Shown here piece after piece: positions 48,643 through 60,562 of a DNA stretch of 64,000 bases. The notes under the pieces are model-generated. The model was not told the DNA's origin and ran no database searches. It saw only the letters and a list, made by a program, of their open reading frames with translations. Numbering within the stretch: position 1 is the first letter of the stretch; the number at the start of each line of letters is the position of its first letter. Origin of the DNA: Cymbidium sinense (Eukaryota; Streptophyta; Magnoliopsida; Asparagales; Orchidaceae); the NCBI GenBank assembly GCA_021442155.1, contig CM038221.1, positions 30,161,906-30,225,905 on the forward strand, written 5' to 3'. Made by a program: the position numbers and the translations under genes.

Positions 48643-49247
48643 TTATGAATTTTCTCTTTCATGAATGAGAATAATTTGCTCATTAGACAAATTGTCGTTA
48701 AGAGAAAAGTCCGCAAGGATGAGATGTGCAGCTCGAAAATATGCTAAGACTTGTCCTTTCATTGCTTTCTGCGGAATGTATGTAATATTAAATTGTAAAA
48801 GCAATACTGCCCATCTTACCAAGCGACCTTTCAATGTTGGTCTTGTCATCAAGTACTTTAGTGGATCGATCTTTGAGATGAGGATAATATTGTGAGATAA
48901 TATATAATGACGAAGTTTTGGTTTCAATCGCAACGGTATCTTCATCGGAGAGTATCTTATTTCTGCTCATATTAATCTTTGGCTGATATAATAAAGAGCA
49001 TTTTTTATTGTTTTCTTCATTGTGTTTATTTGTACGATAATGCTTTAAGGTACTCTTGTCTATGTGTATAGAATGAGGCTTCCCAAAGGCTGCAAGATTG
49101 GTTGATTAACAGGTAGCTTTTAATGCTATTAAAAGTTTCTTAGCATTCCTTGTCCCACTTGAATGGAGCATCCTTCTTCATCAACCTTGCAAATGGTTGA
49201 CAGCATCCTGATTGGTTTGATATAAATCGATGGATGAATACAAGCTG
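48643..49247 (-). pseudogene. RT connection and canonical RNase H of the Tat element
   Basis: Directly continues the reverse transcriptase after a TGA/TAG-type break. A segment matching FISNQSGCCQPFARLMKKDA and PFKWD lies at about 49225-49140 (family: FISNLSGRCQPFSRLMKK...). The 100-codon open frame (48945-48643) reads LKYLMTRPTLKGRLVRWAVL, then FNITYIPQKAMKGQVLAYF, the end of a Ty3/gypsy RNase H (typical KPALxGRxARWxxLLxEFDI and YVxQKAIKGxxLADYL). Confidence 0.8.
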
Positions 49248-49916
49248 TCATTGTAAAGAACGGAGCTGACGCAAACTTTTTAGTGGATGCATCTTCACAA
49301 TTACCTTGATTTTAGCATGATCAATTTCATTACCTCTACGATGTATAATATACCCAAGAAATTTTTCAGAGGATACCTCGTATGCACATTTTAGAGGATT
49401 CATCTTAAGAGCATATTTTCTGATTCTCTCTAATATAATTCTCAAGTCTTCAAAGTGATTTTCACGATTTAAGTTCTTCACCACCAAATCGTCAACATAA
49501 TATTCCACATTCTGGTGAATCAACTCATCAAAAATGCGCACCATGGTTCTTTGGTATGTAGCTCCAGCATTTTTCAAACTGAAGGGCATGACCGTGTAGC
49601 AATAAATGCAAATAGGTGTTTTGAATGATGTATGTCTTTCATCTTCAGGTGTCATTTTGATTTGATTGTATTCTGACGATCCGTCCATGAATGAGAATAT
49701 GTCATAGTTGGAAGTGTTGTCCACTAGTAGCTCTGATATTGGAAGCGAAAAGTCATCTTTTGGGTACGCCTTATTTAGGTCACGGAAGTTAATGCAGAGA
49801 CGGATTTGGCCGTTCTTCCTAATAGGGATAATGTTGGCTATCCAGTCTGCATATTTCTCCTCTCGGATGAAGCTTGCCTTGATCAGCTTCTTAGTTTCTG
49901 CAATTACTTCTTGATC
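49248..49916 (-). pseudogene. Tat reverse transcriptase core
   Basis: The best preserved domain: 223 codons open from 49916 to the stop at 49248. It begins after an in-frame TGA (49917-49919) with EVIAETKKLIKASFIREEKY, then ADWIANIIPIRKNGQIRLCI and NFRDLNKAYPKDDFSLP. It continues FSFMDGSSEYNQIKM, PFSLKNAGATYQRTM, and YYVDDLVVKN, which holds the catalytic YVDD, followed by LKCAYEVSSEKFLGYII. All RT motifs through the thumb start are in order. It ends RQLRSLQ followed by a stop where the family continues with GKLxxIRRF. RNA-dependent DNA polymerase of the element; as part of a broken polyprotein it is not functional. Confidence 0.9.
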
Positions 49917-50465
49917 TCAATCTCATTCATAGAAACTTGCTTAGAGGCGTCACATGGTTTAATTCTAGTTTGATCTTCATTAGAGGATAAGTTTGGCATT
50001 TCAGAATATGTCCAGGCAAAGCAATCCCTGAATTCACAAAGTAGCATTTTTAGCTCTTCAATTTTCTCATCAGGTAGAAGGACACTGATGAAAGTTGGAT
50101 GGGGATCATCCTTAGCTTCTAGGTTGATTTCTTTGAGTTCATCTATAGTAGCTATTTGTCCATCATCTTCAGATTGTTCAGGTGCGGGCTTGACTTCTAC
50201 CTTTTCATCATTTATAAGAAGATCTTCATGGAGATCATCTTCTTCGTCACTATGAGTTTTATCTCGACTTCTATTATATTATAACTTTATTTTGATGAGA
50301 TTTGTGGATGAACCCAAGACCTTTAGTGATAAACTTATCACTTCTGTGATACACGAGGACTTCTTTGGCTCATCTTGTTAAAGATTTGAGTCCTATTTAG
50401 TAGTTCAATATGAATTCCAAACTTATGCATCATTCTTCTAATTTGTGGATAGTATATTGGTATTC

Positions 50466-50942
50466 TTATTGACATCTCATCATAATTTTTTTATGTTGAG
50501 TAGGGCGATTAAAATTGTGGTGAGACTCTTGATTTGTAAAATAGAGTTCTCTGTTCCACTCACCTTTCGATGAAATATAGAATGTTATCAATTCTTCAAT
50601 ATTATAAACCTCTAGTGGGCTGATTTCTTTGAAGCACTGTTGAGGGATGGGTATAATTTTGAGTGAGTCATCTGACTCTGTCAAGTGAGATATCATTTTT
50701 GATGCGACTATTTGAATTTTATTTCCATAAGCATATTCAAAAATATAGTCTGAATCAGAATCACTTATTTTATACTCTGCCTTTCTTGAAAGATTATAAA
50801 TTCTCTTAGGTTTGACAGGAATATCGTCTCCTTCTGTGTCACTTTCCAAATGAGGAACTGATTTTCTTGATTTAGGTGTAGAATCAAGTGCTTTTGGGGA
50901 GTTGGCATTGCCTTCTTTCTTCTTCTTTGCTTGCTCTTTCAC
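50466..50942 (-). pseudogene. Polyprotein segment between protease and RT
   Basis: 158-codon open frame: lysine- and serine-rich N-terminal third, then acidic stretches (LESDTEGDD, ISDSDSD), then EISPLEVYNIEELITFYISS. In Tat elements the segment between protease and RT is poorly conserved. I recognise no domain and assign it by position only. The 50943-51030 stretch connects it to the protease part through stops. Confidence 0.45.
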
Positions 50943-50999
50943 TTTTTTGAAATTACTTTTAGTTTAAAGTGGATCTTGCAGCTTCAGGCTCTTTAGTTA

Positions 51000-51300
51000 G
51001 GCTCTTTGAGGATGAAATACTTTGCATCTTCATAAATCTTTGCTTCATTGATGGAGAATGGTTGTAGGTTTAAAATTACGAATTCTTCTTTATCTTTTAG
51101 GTACTTCATACATTGATGCATAGTTGATGGGACCATACTCATCGACCATATGCGACCCAAAAGCTCTAAATGATATATTGATTACATGAAATTTGGCTTG
51201 TATATAAATCCAGAAACTTGGCGGAGAATAAAAGAACCGAGTTTTACGTCATTTTCATTGAAACCATGAACCATCGACTTATCTCTCCCAAGATGTTGGA
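51000..51300 (-). pseudogene. Tat protease (retropepsin) downstream part
   Basis: In one minus frame: DKSMVHGFNENDVKLGSFIL, then LELLGRIWSMSMVPSTMHQC and MKYL. The family reads LLGRPWIHSxxAVPSTLHQCxKF, the segment just after the retropepsin active site. The catalytic Asp region itself is not readable. Confidence 0.6.
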
Positions 51301-53111
51301 TATCAGTGATAATCCTCTTAATATTTTTAGACTCATAAGATTGATAGAAGAACACGGATCAATCAATATTATTTCGAGATGCCATCACTCTGCGTAACAT
51401 ATAGAGGATGGTTGTGATCTCATTCCCAACATAAGATCTTCTTTGAAAATGTGATTCTTGGAGATCTTGAGTTTCTGCTTTTGCAAGTAAACTTCATAAC
51501 TCTATTTTGAGGCTTGTATCAAAGTTTCTCGATCTTTTGACAAGAGAGCCTCATTACACTCAGTTGTGCAGGGATCTTTTTCAGATGTGATGGAATATTA
51601 TAGTCTATCTTTTCGCTTAATTTAGGCTTCATTCTAAGATTTTTGGGATTGATATCTTCGTTAACTTTAATTTGTTTGCCTTTATCTTTATTTACATTTC
51701 CCTTTTTGATGAATGTGGTAAGACTTTACCGCTTCTCAACTAAACTTGAATAATTTTGTCGTGCTCAGATTCTTCTGAGGAGGTAGTTTCTTCAAATTCT
51801 CTTCTTATTCTGGAGGATTGACCAAAAGGGCTAGACTCATTTTTCAATCTTATACGTTTCATACGTGATGATATCGATGAGTCTGACTCTTCTCCATCGG
51901 GAAAATATAGATCTTCATCTGAGCTGTTATTGTCTTGTTGAGTCATTAAACAAAATTGATCTAACTCTCGCTCTTCTTGCTTTCTTGGTAAAATTTTGGG
52001 GGTTGGTGAGTCATTCGACTCTTGTCATTTTGAGTAGCGATGTTGAAGAACATCGATATTACATAAATAATTTTTGACATGTCTCTTTTCACCATTATCT
52101 TCTTTATCGATTCATATATGAGTATAGCATAAAGTCGCAAGCTTAAATGGTTGTCTTGCAGTGGTTTTCTAATTGTTAATAATCTTTTGAGTTGTATAGT
52201 TCTCTTCTTGATCTTCTTTTCTTTCGCTTCTTTGATTTATGAGGCTGCGTTTAGTAGTTCCTCATCTGATGAAGTAGCACCAAATGCGAAGCTCAAATAC
52301 TTGGTTTAGGTATCTTCTTAAGGTTTAAGTGGTGATTTCCATTTAACTAGGCGTATTTTATTTTAGCATTTTCATGGTTTTCTTGGGGATTCATTTCCAT
52401 TCTTGATTGAGCGATTTCTCCTTTTGTCTTTTGATGATACGGAAGGCGTAATCATTCTTGTAAACTCTCTTTTGGGTTGACTAGAACTATTGTAAATTCA
52501 CCTCCTACTTCCTTTCTAGCAATCCAGAAGACATAATAAATCTTCAAGGGTATGATGATCATGATAGAGCGGTAATTTGGATTCTTGACTTCTTCTTGCT
52601 TTTAATTTACGGTAATTAAATAGCTTTGATTGCTTATAATTTGGCAACATTGCTCTCTAAAGAAATAATCTTTGTTCATCTTTTCTTAAGAGATGAGCAT
52701 TAATCATCTCTCTTGTTGCTTGTTTTTTTGGATGCTCCCCTTGGAAAAGTCCGAGGTTTGTCATTGCCTCCTAATACCAATTTTGGTTGTGATTAGAATA
52801 GACAGACTTCTTACTCTTATCATCATTGTACATCGACTGTTTTCCTTTATCCACATTATATATCACCCGTTTTGCGTCATTTGAGCTGTAGGAAGCGGCA
52901 TGAATTTTGTTTTTTCTTGAGTATGAAGGTTTGTTTCTCTTTGCTTTATCTGCATAGATTTCAAACTTAGGATGATTCAGCTTTTCAAATTTAATATCAG
53001 AGCTTGGAATGTTGCAATTATGTCGAAAATGCGTGTTTATTATCCATATTACCCATTAGCAATTGGATCGCATGTTCCTCTTCCATTTGTTGCTCACACT
53101 TTATATTTAAG
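51301..53111 (-). other. Decayed polyprotein region between gag and protease
   Basis: Expected to hold the rest of gag and the start of protease. Only short frames remain. A 68-codon frame (51946-51740) is serine/acid-rich (NSSDEDLYFPDGEESDSS) with no domain. Stops are frequent in all frames. Confidence 0.45.
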
Positions 53112-53805
53112 TTATGCCAATGACTTATAAATTGTCACTAACTCGTCTTTTCTTCTCAAGAGAAGGTCTGAATGTGATTTTTTTTTGCACAATCTTCTCT
53201 CTTCATGAATATACTCTAATTCATCAAAGGTTTTAAGCGAATCATTTGACATGATACCACTCGAAAGTAGGGTCGCTAGACGAAATGAAAGCAATGCGTC
53301 ATTTCCTCCTATGTTATCGCAAGTGACCTTAAATTGGGCTAGATGTTGCTTTGGATTATCCAACCAAAGTATTAAATTTGACCGAGTAACCTTTAATGAC
53401 ATTTGATTATATTCTTGGGCAATTTACTCACCGCCTTTTCATTGCTGAGGTTATGACTGCCTTTATCTTTTCATTGATTATCATTTTCAGTTGAGTAGCT
53501 ATTACCGCTCCAGGTGTGCTACCTAGATTTTGAATTATCGGCTGGAGAGGTGTTTGGTTAACTTCATTCTTCACTTTAGGTGTAGCATGTACTGTAGGAG
53601 CTTGAGGTAGTAGAGTGACTGGTGGTATAAAAGTTGTATTATTAGCTGTAGCTGCCTGTCGATTAGCAGACAAGATAGGTAATGCATTTGATGTGATATT
53701 CTTCTGCAACATCTCCATCATGATGTTAATTTGTACCATCATATCATTCATCTTAGTACCAAGCTGTGCAATCTCCTTGTCTTTGACCTCCATTTGACGC
53801 TGCAT
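53112..53805 (-). pseudogene. Tat gag (Retrotrans_gag domain)
   Basis: Two open pieces. 53805-53428 (125 codons): an N-terminal coiled-coil-like MQRQMEVKDKEIAQLGTKMN, then a proline-rich linker and an alpha-helical end (KMIINEKIKAVITSAMKR). 53402-53112: NPKQHLAQFKVTCDNIGGND, then KTFDELEYIHEERR and LLLRRKDELVTIYKSL, matching the Retrotrans_gag pattern (DPKQHLAxFxxTCxNxGxxxD; SxxxWEQLExxFLxRF; LxxxKQxxDExVxDYxxRW). A stop and frameshift separate them, and the segment between the two conserved halves is partly lost. Structural protein of the retrotransposon particle. Confidence 0.8.
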
Positions 53806-53936
53806 TTCTCTTTGTCTCTAGCTAGTGTCATGACGTCAACAAGTACAGACTCTTCCTCTTCCTCTATTTCTTGTTGTTGTTCTGCTCCCTGCTCATTTTT
53901 AGGGGAAGAACTTGACTGTCCTTCTCCTTGTGCATT

Positions 53937-54419
53937 TTAGTCATTTTGGATAACGACGTGAGTATAAAAGCATGTACCAGACCGATCATTTCTTGGTTCA
54001 ACCATATAGACAGCTTCGACATCTATGATCTCTTTCTCATTCTGATCTTCTTCTTCTTCTCCAACAGAGATTGAAGATCCATCTTCTATTTGCTTCTGTG
54101 ATGACTCTTCTTCATAAATGTCAGGTTCAGTTCCCGAGTTTATGTTGTTCCGATATCTGAGAAGTTCATCTATATCTCTGACCATATAGACAACTTTCAC
54201 TTCCATAATATCCTCTTCATTATTTTCCTCTTGCACACGAATTTTCGATCGAAGTTTCCAATGGATCTTTTGTTCAATGTGTGGAACAAATACTTCTTTT
54301 ATTAAAAGACTGCGATTAAAGTCAACCTTCTCTTGTGGGGTTGAACCTGATCGATGATGGGATCCCCTAGAGGATTCTCCAGGGTGTCGACCATCATGTC
54401 TTTCATCAATGATGTCCAT
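53937..54419 (-). CDS. Acidic 160-codon frame upstream of gag in the Tat element
   Basis: Open frame on the element's sense strand: an HR-rich N-terminus (RHDGRHPGESSRGSHH), then an acidic body with two related motifs, VKVVYMVRDIDE and VEAVYMVEPRND, about 60 residues apart. It lies between the 5' LTR and gag, where Ogre-type elements carry an extra ORF1, but I see no similarity to a known domain. It may be a gag N-terminal extension, ORF1-like, or chance in a low-complexity region. A second frame (54722-54453, 89 codons, basic) is just upstream with stops between. Confidence 0.35.
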   Translation of the reverse strand: MDIIDERHDGRHPGESSRGSHHRSGSTPQEKVDFNRSLLIKEVFVPHIEQKIHWKLRSKIRVQEENNEEDIMEVKVVYMVRDIDELLRYRNNINSGTEPDIYEEESSQKQIEDGSSISVGEEEEDQNEKEIIDVEAVYMVEPRNDRSGTCFYTHVVIQND

Positions 54420-55617
54420 TCTTTTGGGTATCCACTTCTGATGAGTTATTTTTTAGGCGGACTTCTGAGTATATGTATCAGATGTCACACCTCTTTCATT
54501 ATTCAAAGTGTCATTACGGGGCCTTGCCCTCCATATTTGCTTATCCTTTCGCCGGGATCTTTCGGCAGTGGATTTTTGGACACGCGGTTTGAGTGTCACG
54601 CTCTGATGCTCACCATGCGAAACATACTTGTCACGATGATTGATTACCAGAAGAGATGACAATTTTCTTGGTGGAGCTTCAGTATTTTTCATCACCACAG
54701 GCCTCTGAAAGCTTCTTTTCATTGAGCCTCATCGCTACTTTGAGAACTTTGTATTCCCGCATGTTGTTTCTGTCTTTCCGGTGGAGCTTGACGTGGTTGG
54801 TTCTTCAGAAAGACCGCTTACTTCACTAGTAGAGCTATTCCTTTTACCCACTTTAGATTGTCAAAGTTATTGTGGTAGAATACTCGCGCAGATCGCTTGT
54901 TCACCAGTCATTCAAAGGGGATCTCCGGTCTCGCCCAACATTTCTCCTTCATCTCTGCCTTCTCGTTAATTTGCTTTCTGATGAGGAAGCTTCATGATCA
55001 TGCTTTCCGGGTACAAATGTTCAATTGGCGGAGCAGTTGTACTACGAGCCATTAAAGACATAGTTTGCCCACTGACAGTTCTTTTCTTCACGGGGGTTTC
55101 AGATTGGTCTAGCCTTTTGAAAATTGAAGTTCTTTGTCGGGAGAACTCCTTGACAGCGATTGACTGTTGAATTGATTGCCGAATATGACTTGTAGGAGCT
55201 TTAGTAACTTGAGGCCTTCCAAAGATATGACAAATGTACCACTGCGTGGGAGTTACGATATGGGAAATTCAAGCTACCAAATTGAATTGTAGCCCAACAT
55301 CTCGTTGATTTGGGCTAGTGCGTGTTCGCATCCTACAATATGAAATGAGTGCTCTGTAGATCTATTCTCCAAAAGTAAAAGATGAGGATTAATAATTAGC
55401 AATATTATTTCACCCCATACTTTCAAGATGCAGAGGCGCTACAGAACAAAATAATAGTGTAATAAATATATACTCTATAGAATGATTCATTTTATATAGA
55501 GCCTCGTACATTAGTAATTTGAATTTATTACACATTTAAATCACCATTTTTTGTTTTAAATTTTCAAAGATTTTATTGCTACTATTGCATGTATATTATT
55601 AGCCAAAGATGGAAAGA
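54420..55617 (-). other. Leader region of the Tat element
   Basis: About 1.2 kb between the 5' LTR and the upstream frame. Short frames on both strands only; no domain recognised. Long untranslated leaders are usual in Tat elements. Confidence 0.5.
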
Positions 55618-55638
55618 GAATCGCTCTGGGAGTCGAAA
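55618..55638 (-). promoter_or_regulatory. Primer binding site remnant of the Tat element
   Basis: Reading the minus strand directly after the 5' LTR: TTTCGACTCCCAGAGCGATT. Tat elements typically begin TGGCGACTCC here, complementary to a tRNA 3' end (reported as tRNA-Arg for Ogre). The GACTCC core is intact and the first bases are changed. Confidence 0.55.
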
Positions 55639-58600
55639 TGTAATTCAAAAATTCATCGATCTCTCAACTTGATGAATTGAAGAGAGTATGATTTGAGTGT
55701 GTATAATTTTGAAGGCAGATGATAGATAGACAAGCTCACCAGAGATTTCGTCCATTTGGTTCCGGGTTTCTATAAAGCAAGCCCCATAAGTTAATTACCT
55801 TTCCAATAAGTGATAGAGAACTGACAAGATTGTATAACGCTAGAAGATATAAGAAGAAGATATAGAGTTTTAGAATTTAAAATTATGAAAATTTCATCTT
55901 AAATTGAATGGTTGGGGAATGATGATGTGCCCAGATCCCATAGCCATTCGCCGTCGTGATTCTAATATACTTAGAGGAGGTAGGCCAACCCGACAAAGAT
56001 CTTTATCAAGAACATACGTTACGCCATCCAAGAAATCCTCAGACGGTGGTGTTTGTTTAAGGAGATATCTTACCTACCGACAGAGGGTTGTTTGCCCTAC
56101 CCATGATTCACAACTCAAAGGCGGGCCATTGGGGAGCATACTGCCACGGTGCGATCGTAATATAATGGAGCCTTATTGGCGCCACCGAGAGGATTCGGTC
56201 AGAATCGCATCATCCGTCAGGAGAAGCCACGCCCTTATTAAAGAGATTGAGAGAGATCATGTGAACACTTGATTTGACAGCTTTCATGTATATTTTTTCA
56301 CCCCGACAAATAATTATGGAAGGTGAATAGATTTAGTTTGTTTTGAGCTTTTAAGGATTGAATTTCATTTAAGCTATTTTTTAAAGATTGATATTTAATT
56401 TGAGTTAATTTGATTAATTTAGATATGTTTAAGAGCTTTAGATCTTGTCAACTCTGTTTAACTGTTAACAGAGGATTAGATCTACTCTCACCTGACAGAA
56501 TTAGTTTATTAGATATTTTATTAATTTGAAATTCTTATAATAGATTTTTAGGATTTGTTAACTCGGATCCAGTCCTAAGACTAAACCGGAAAGCAACCCG
56601 CGCAGCATCCTCAAACACTTAAATTTAAGCATCCAACGTTGTTTCGGGGCCTATGCAGGTGTATTTAAGCTTTTATATAGTATTTATTTTTTAATTATGA
56701 GATTAATTTTAGATTTTTATTTAGTTCCATTTAATTTGCGCTTTTTGATATTAAAATTTGACTTGAAATCAATGTCGAATATAAGTTATGTTTTATAGCT
56801 AATTTCATATAATTAATGAAATCATTGATTTTGAAAATCATAATTAGAATGAAATTCCTTAATTTTTGATTAAAGGAAGTCCTATGATTTTCGTAGATTT
56901 TGATTTAGTATCGCCTTCTATTTATTTGTACAAATAGTTGCAGATCCGGTGGCGACATGTTTTGAAGCTATAAATTTAAAAGACAGTTTAATTTGTTATT
57001 TTAAAGGAAGTTTTATCTCTCAGAGTGACGTCTGTGACTCAATAGAGTATAATATTTAAATTGATTCCTCCTCTTTTTGAAGGTCTCTCATTTGACTTGT
57101 TTCTCATTTTCATAGATAAGATTATGAGTTTCTGTATATTTTTATGAAACAGCATTAGATGTTTCAAGCTTACCAGTAGGTTGACCCATATTATAGATAT
57201 ATTTTCTCTTTTCAATTCAACTTTCAAATCCATACGATATTCCCTCCATGCAAATGCTTGCTTTTAATTAGGTATTAAAACTAAAACTTCGAATATCAAA
57301 ATCTTAAGTGCTTGCATTGAGGTTAGTTATGCTACAACTCACCTAGAAGACTTGTTCAAATTTTCCTATATTCATTTTCCCCTCTCTTTTTTATTCAAAT
57401 TTTCCTACATTCATTCTCTCCCCTCTTTTTCTTTTGAAAGTGGGTCTTTCACTACTCCTTCTAATTTCTATAAATAAGGCCAAGAGGAAGTCTTACATTC
57501 CATTCCATTTGTTTGAAGGGTTGGAGTTGGAGCATTTAAAAGAGAGCGATTAGAAATTTAAGTGGGCTTTCAATTCTGCTTAGATAAATTTCGTAAGTGC
57601 TTTTCGCTCCTTTTTTTTTTGTTTTGCTTTTGTGTTCGTTGTATATTATATTCCCTCCATTTTTTTCTTTGGAGTTTTTAATTTGAATTTTAGTTTTAGG
57701 TTTCATTGCTTGACATTCTTAAGCCGATTCTTTAATTTCATTTTTTTTTCCTAAGTCACAATATTCTGACGAAATTTTAGCGATTTGCTAGAGAGCATTA
57801 TCGACGGATGTTTACTCGACGCCTTATGAAGCGTATGAGGTGTCGCGACACCACAATCGATTTTATCTCGTCGCGATCTCATGAGCACGACGAGGCTTTC
57901 AAACTTACAAAGAAATACACATTCACACATTGATCTCACATGTTCTGACTCGATTTTTCTACGCGTTGAAATGATCGATAAGGAAACGGGATTGGGTATG
58001 CCGAAAACCAAGAGACGAACCCGCCTCTTGACGGTATTCTTTTTCGGTTGCGGCGAAGCGAAGATTGGAAGTGTAATACAAGGAGGGCGACGCCGGAAAC
58101 CGAAAGAAGAACCCGCCTCATGACGGTGTTCTTCTCCGATTGCGGTGAAGTGGATTTGAAATTCAGTTTAGGAAACTGAGGGTATTTTTGGTTTTGGAAG
58201 AAAGGAGGGAAATGGGAGAGTGGATTTTCGGTTTTGGTGGAAAATGAGGGAAATGGGAGAGCCGAAATGAAATTGAAGGAAGGGGAGGATGATTTTCGGC
58301 CAAGGGAAGCTAGGGGAAATAATAGGAAATTCGGATTGGAAGGGTGAGAAAGAAAAAAAAAGAAATTGAGAAGAGGAAGAAGAGGGAAAAGAATATGAGA
58401 CGGAAAAGGAAGGAGAAGGAAAAAGAAGGAGAAGGAAGAAAAATAAAGGAGAAGAGGAAGAGGAAACAACTCTGGATGGATGAGGGAAATAAGGGGCTTT
58501 CTGCCATTGTTCATTTGAAGGAGAAATCGAGAGGGAGCGGTTTTCCTCTTGGAGGGAGTAGGAAGGAAGGAGGAGAGGCTCAGATTCCAGTGGAAGAAAG

Positions 58601-59689
58601 TGGATGGGGAGATGGATGGAGCCGAGCATGAAGAAGGGTGGGTCGCGCGTGAAGGAGGGCTCAGTTTCCTTTCTTGCGTGCGTGAAGATGCAAATCGAGT
58701 TGCGCATGAATAGTAGCTGAGCCGAACAGGTTAATTGGGATTTAAGGCTAGGATTAGATTTAGGTCTTTTTTTAAAAAAATTGATTTTTGAATCGAGTGA
58801 TTGACTTTAATGTGAATTTTACGCTGATAAAATCACATGGTCAATATATATATCAAGCTTAGTTTTTTTTCGATGTTCCGAACGCAACCTAAATTCCATT
58901 TCGGGCAATGGAGACCGGTCGTTAACAAATTGGGTCAATTTCATCTCAAAATGCGCGTTGCTGCTTTTGACCGCTCGACATTCGTGCAAACTTGTCTGAA
59001 TTGAGTGCGAACAATCTTACTTGATAGATTTCGACTTTTCAAAGTTAACGACACAATCAATTTGGCGAATGGAGGTCGTTTGGTTTGCGTCGACACCTCC
59101 TGACCTCGATATACGTGCAGGCGCGTTGACTCGATCGTTTGATTGGTTGATCATTAAGTTGTGCAATATCTATATTCTGATCAGTTTTGACGTTCTGAAC
59201 GCGATTGCGAAGTTTGTTTGTCGATTGGAGGTCATTTTGGTTGATTTTGACGACGTCCCTTGTATTTCAGCCTAGATTTGCTCACTGATACTTCCAATTA
59301 TTTGACATTTGCCAAGATTCGTCCGAATTAAGCGTAGACCGTCTCATTTGATAGTTTTCGATGTTTCTAAATTAATGGTGCGATAAATTTCATGAACGAA
59401 GGTCGTTCGGACATCGTCGCAGCTTCCCTTCCCTGATATGTGCATCGACATATTGATATCTTGATTAGTTGATCGGTTGATCATTAGATTATACAATATT
59501 CATATCTTGACCAATTTCGACGTTCTGAACGCGATGACAAAGTCTGTTCGTCGATCGGAGGTCATTTCGATCATTTTTGGTGACGTCCATTGCATTTTGA
59601 GCCCCAATTTGCGTACTGTTACCTCCGAAGTCCGTCGAATTAGACTTGTGGGCTTGACTCGACTTATGACACATATGTGGAGGTCAACA
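55639..59689 (-). repeat. 5' LTR of the Tat element
   Basis: 4051 bp, plus-strand start TGTAATTCAAAAATTCATCG and end CATATGTGGAGGTCAACA, followed by the GAAGA duplication. Homologous to 40073-45105 but without the MULE-like insertion. It contains a purine-rich block (58180-58660) whose translations give the long low-complexity frames on both strands; these are not genes. A CG-rich end section follows (58900-59680). Confidence 0.88.
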
Positions 59690-60562
59690 GAAGAGATTAG
59701 TGTTCAACCTTTGATTGAGAGAGAGGAAGAGGGCTCGACTATTGTCATCATTTTTGGGTGAGGTTAACATTACTTATAAAATCAATAATTAGGACACCTA
59801 ATCTTAGATTAGGGACTTCCTAATTAAGGGTTCAGGACACTATACTTAGTGATCCAGTGCACTTTCCTTGAATTTGATCTAACTTAATGGGCTTAAGTGG
59901 ACTTGACCCAAATTCTAAAATTTAGATTAAATCAAATTAAATTTAAATAAATCAAAATGAAATCAAATAAAAACAAATGAATGAATCTAAAACTAAACCA
60001 AAGTCAAATCTAGTAAACTCATTTAACATAAGTTTGACTTAGGTGAGTCCTACCAAGTCAAAAGTTAACCCACAAAAATTTGACCAAATTAAATCATTCC
60101 AAATATCCCAAATGATTAAATAAACATATTTAATCATGGATTTAAAGAAACTTAAATTTATTTAGCTTTAATTGGGTTAATTAGACCACTTAGTCTAAAT
60201 GGACCTAAATGGATCTTATTGGGTTCAAATCCAAATCAAATTGAAATAAATTCAATTTTATTGCTCAAAATCATTTGAAAATGATAATCAAACACAATTC
60301 AACCTATCATTGGGTCCAATTTGGTCAAAGTGGTCATTTGACTCAAAAGAAATCCAAGCTTAACCCATTATGCCCACATTGGGTCAAATGGGCAAATTGA
60401 AATTAAATGAAATCAATCACTTCAAATCATCTGATACATGCGGCCAAGTATGATTGGAGTTCAAACCAAATCTAATTGAGTCAAATTGGAATCAAACTTA
60501 ACCCATTTAGGTTTAAATGGGTTGAAATAAAATAGAATCCAAAATTAATTCAAATCTAAATA
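59690..60562 (-). mobile_element. Probable continuation of LTR3 and flanking AT-rich DNA
   Basis: The GAAGA copy here continues 'GAAGAGATTAGTG' and 'GAGAGAGAGGAAGAGGG', a purine-rich context that joins naturally to the purine-rich end of LTR3 at 40072. The rest to 60562 is AT-rich with repeated TGGGTCAAATGGG-like phrases and has no coding. No right end of LTR3 with the expected GTAAT flank was found. Confidence 0.4.

Larger units (their letters stand above)
40073..59689 (-). mobile_element. Tat/Ogre-like Ty3/gypsy LTR retrotransposon, 19.6 kb, inactive
   Basis: Complete element in minus orientation with LTRs at 40073-about 45105 (3' LTR) and 55639-59689 (5' LTR), flanked by the perfect 5-bp duplication GAAGA (40068-40072; 59690-59694). 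Going 5' to 3' on the minus strand it has a primer-binding-site remnant, a long leader with an acidic frame, gag, protease region, reverse transcriptase, RNase H, a second archaeal-type RNase H, integrase, and a repeat-containing 3' untranslated stretch. Two RNase H domains, very long LTRs and this order define the Tat lineage (which includes Ogre). Stops and frameshifts interrupt every domain. It has inserted into a purine-rich part of LTR3. Confidence 0.88.

Noticed and set aside
58168..58707. Long overlapping open frames on both strands (up to 192 codons) at 57936-58707
   Set aside because: They lie in the purine-rich block of the Tat 5' LTR; translations are S/F/P/L- or K/E-rich low complexity and the same block is present in the other LTR without conserved frames.
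35509..59689. Reading LTR3 and the Tat 3' LTR as the two LTRs of one element
   Set aside because: The perfect GAAGA duplication brackets 40073-59689 exactly, and no coding internal region lies between 35509 and 40072.
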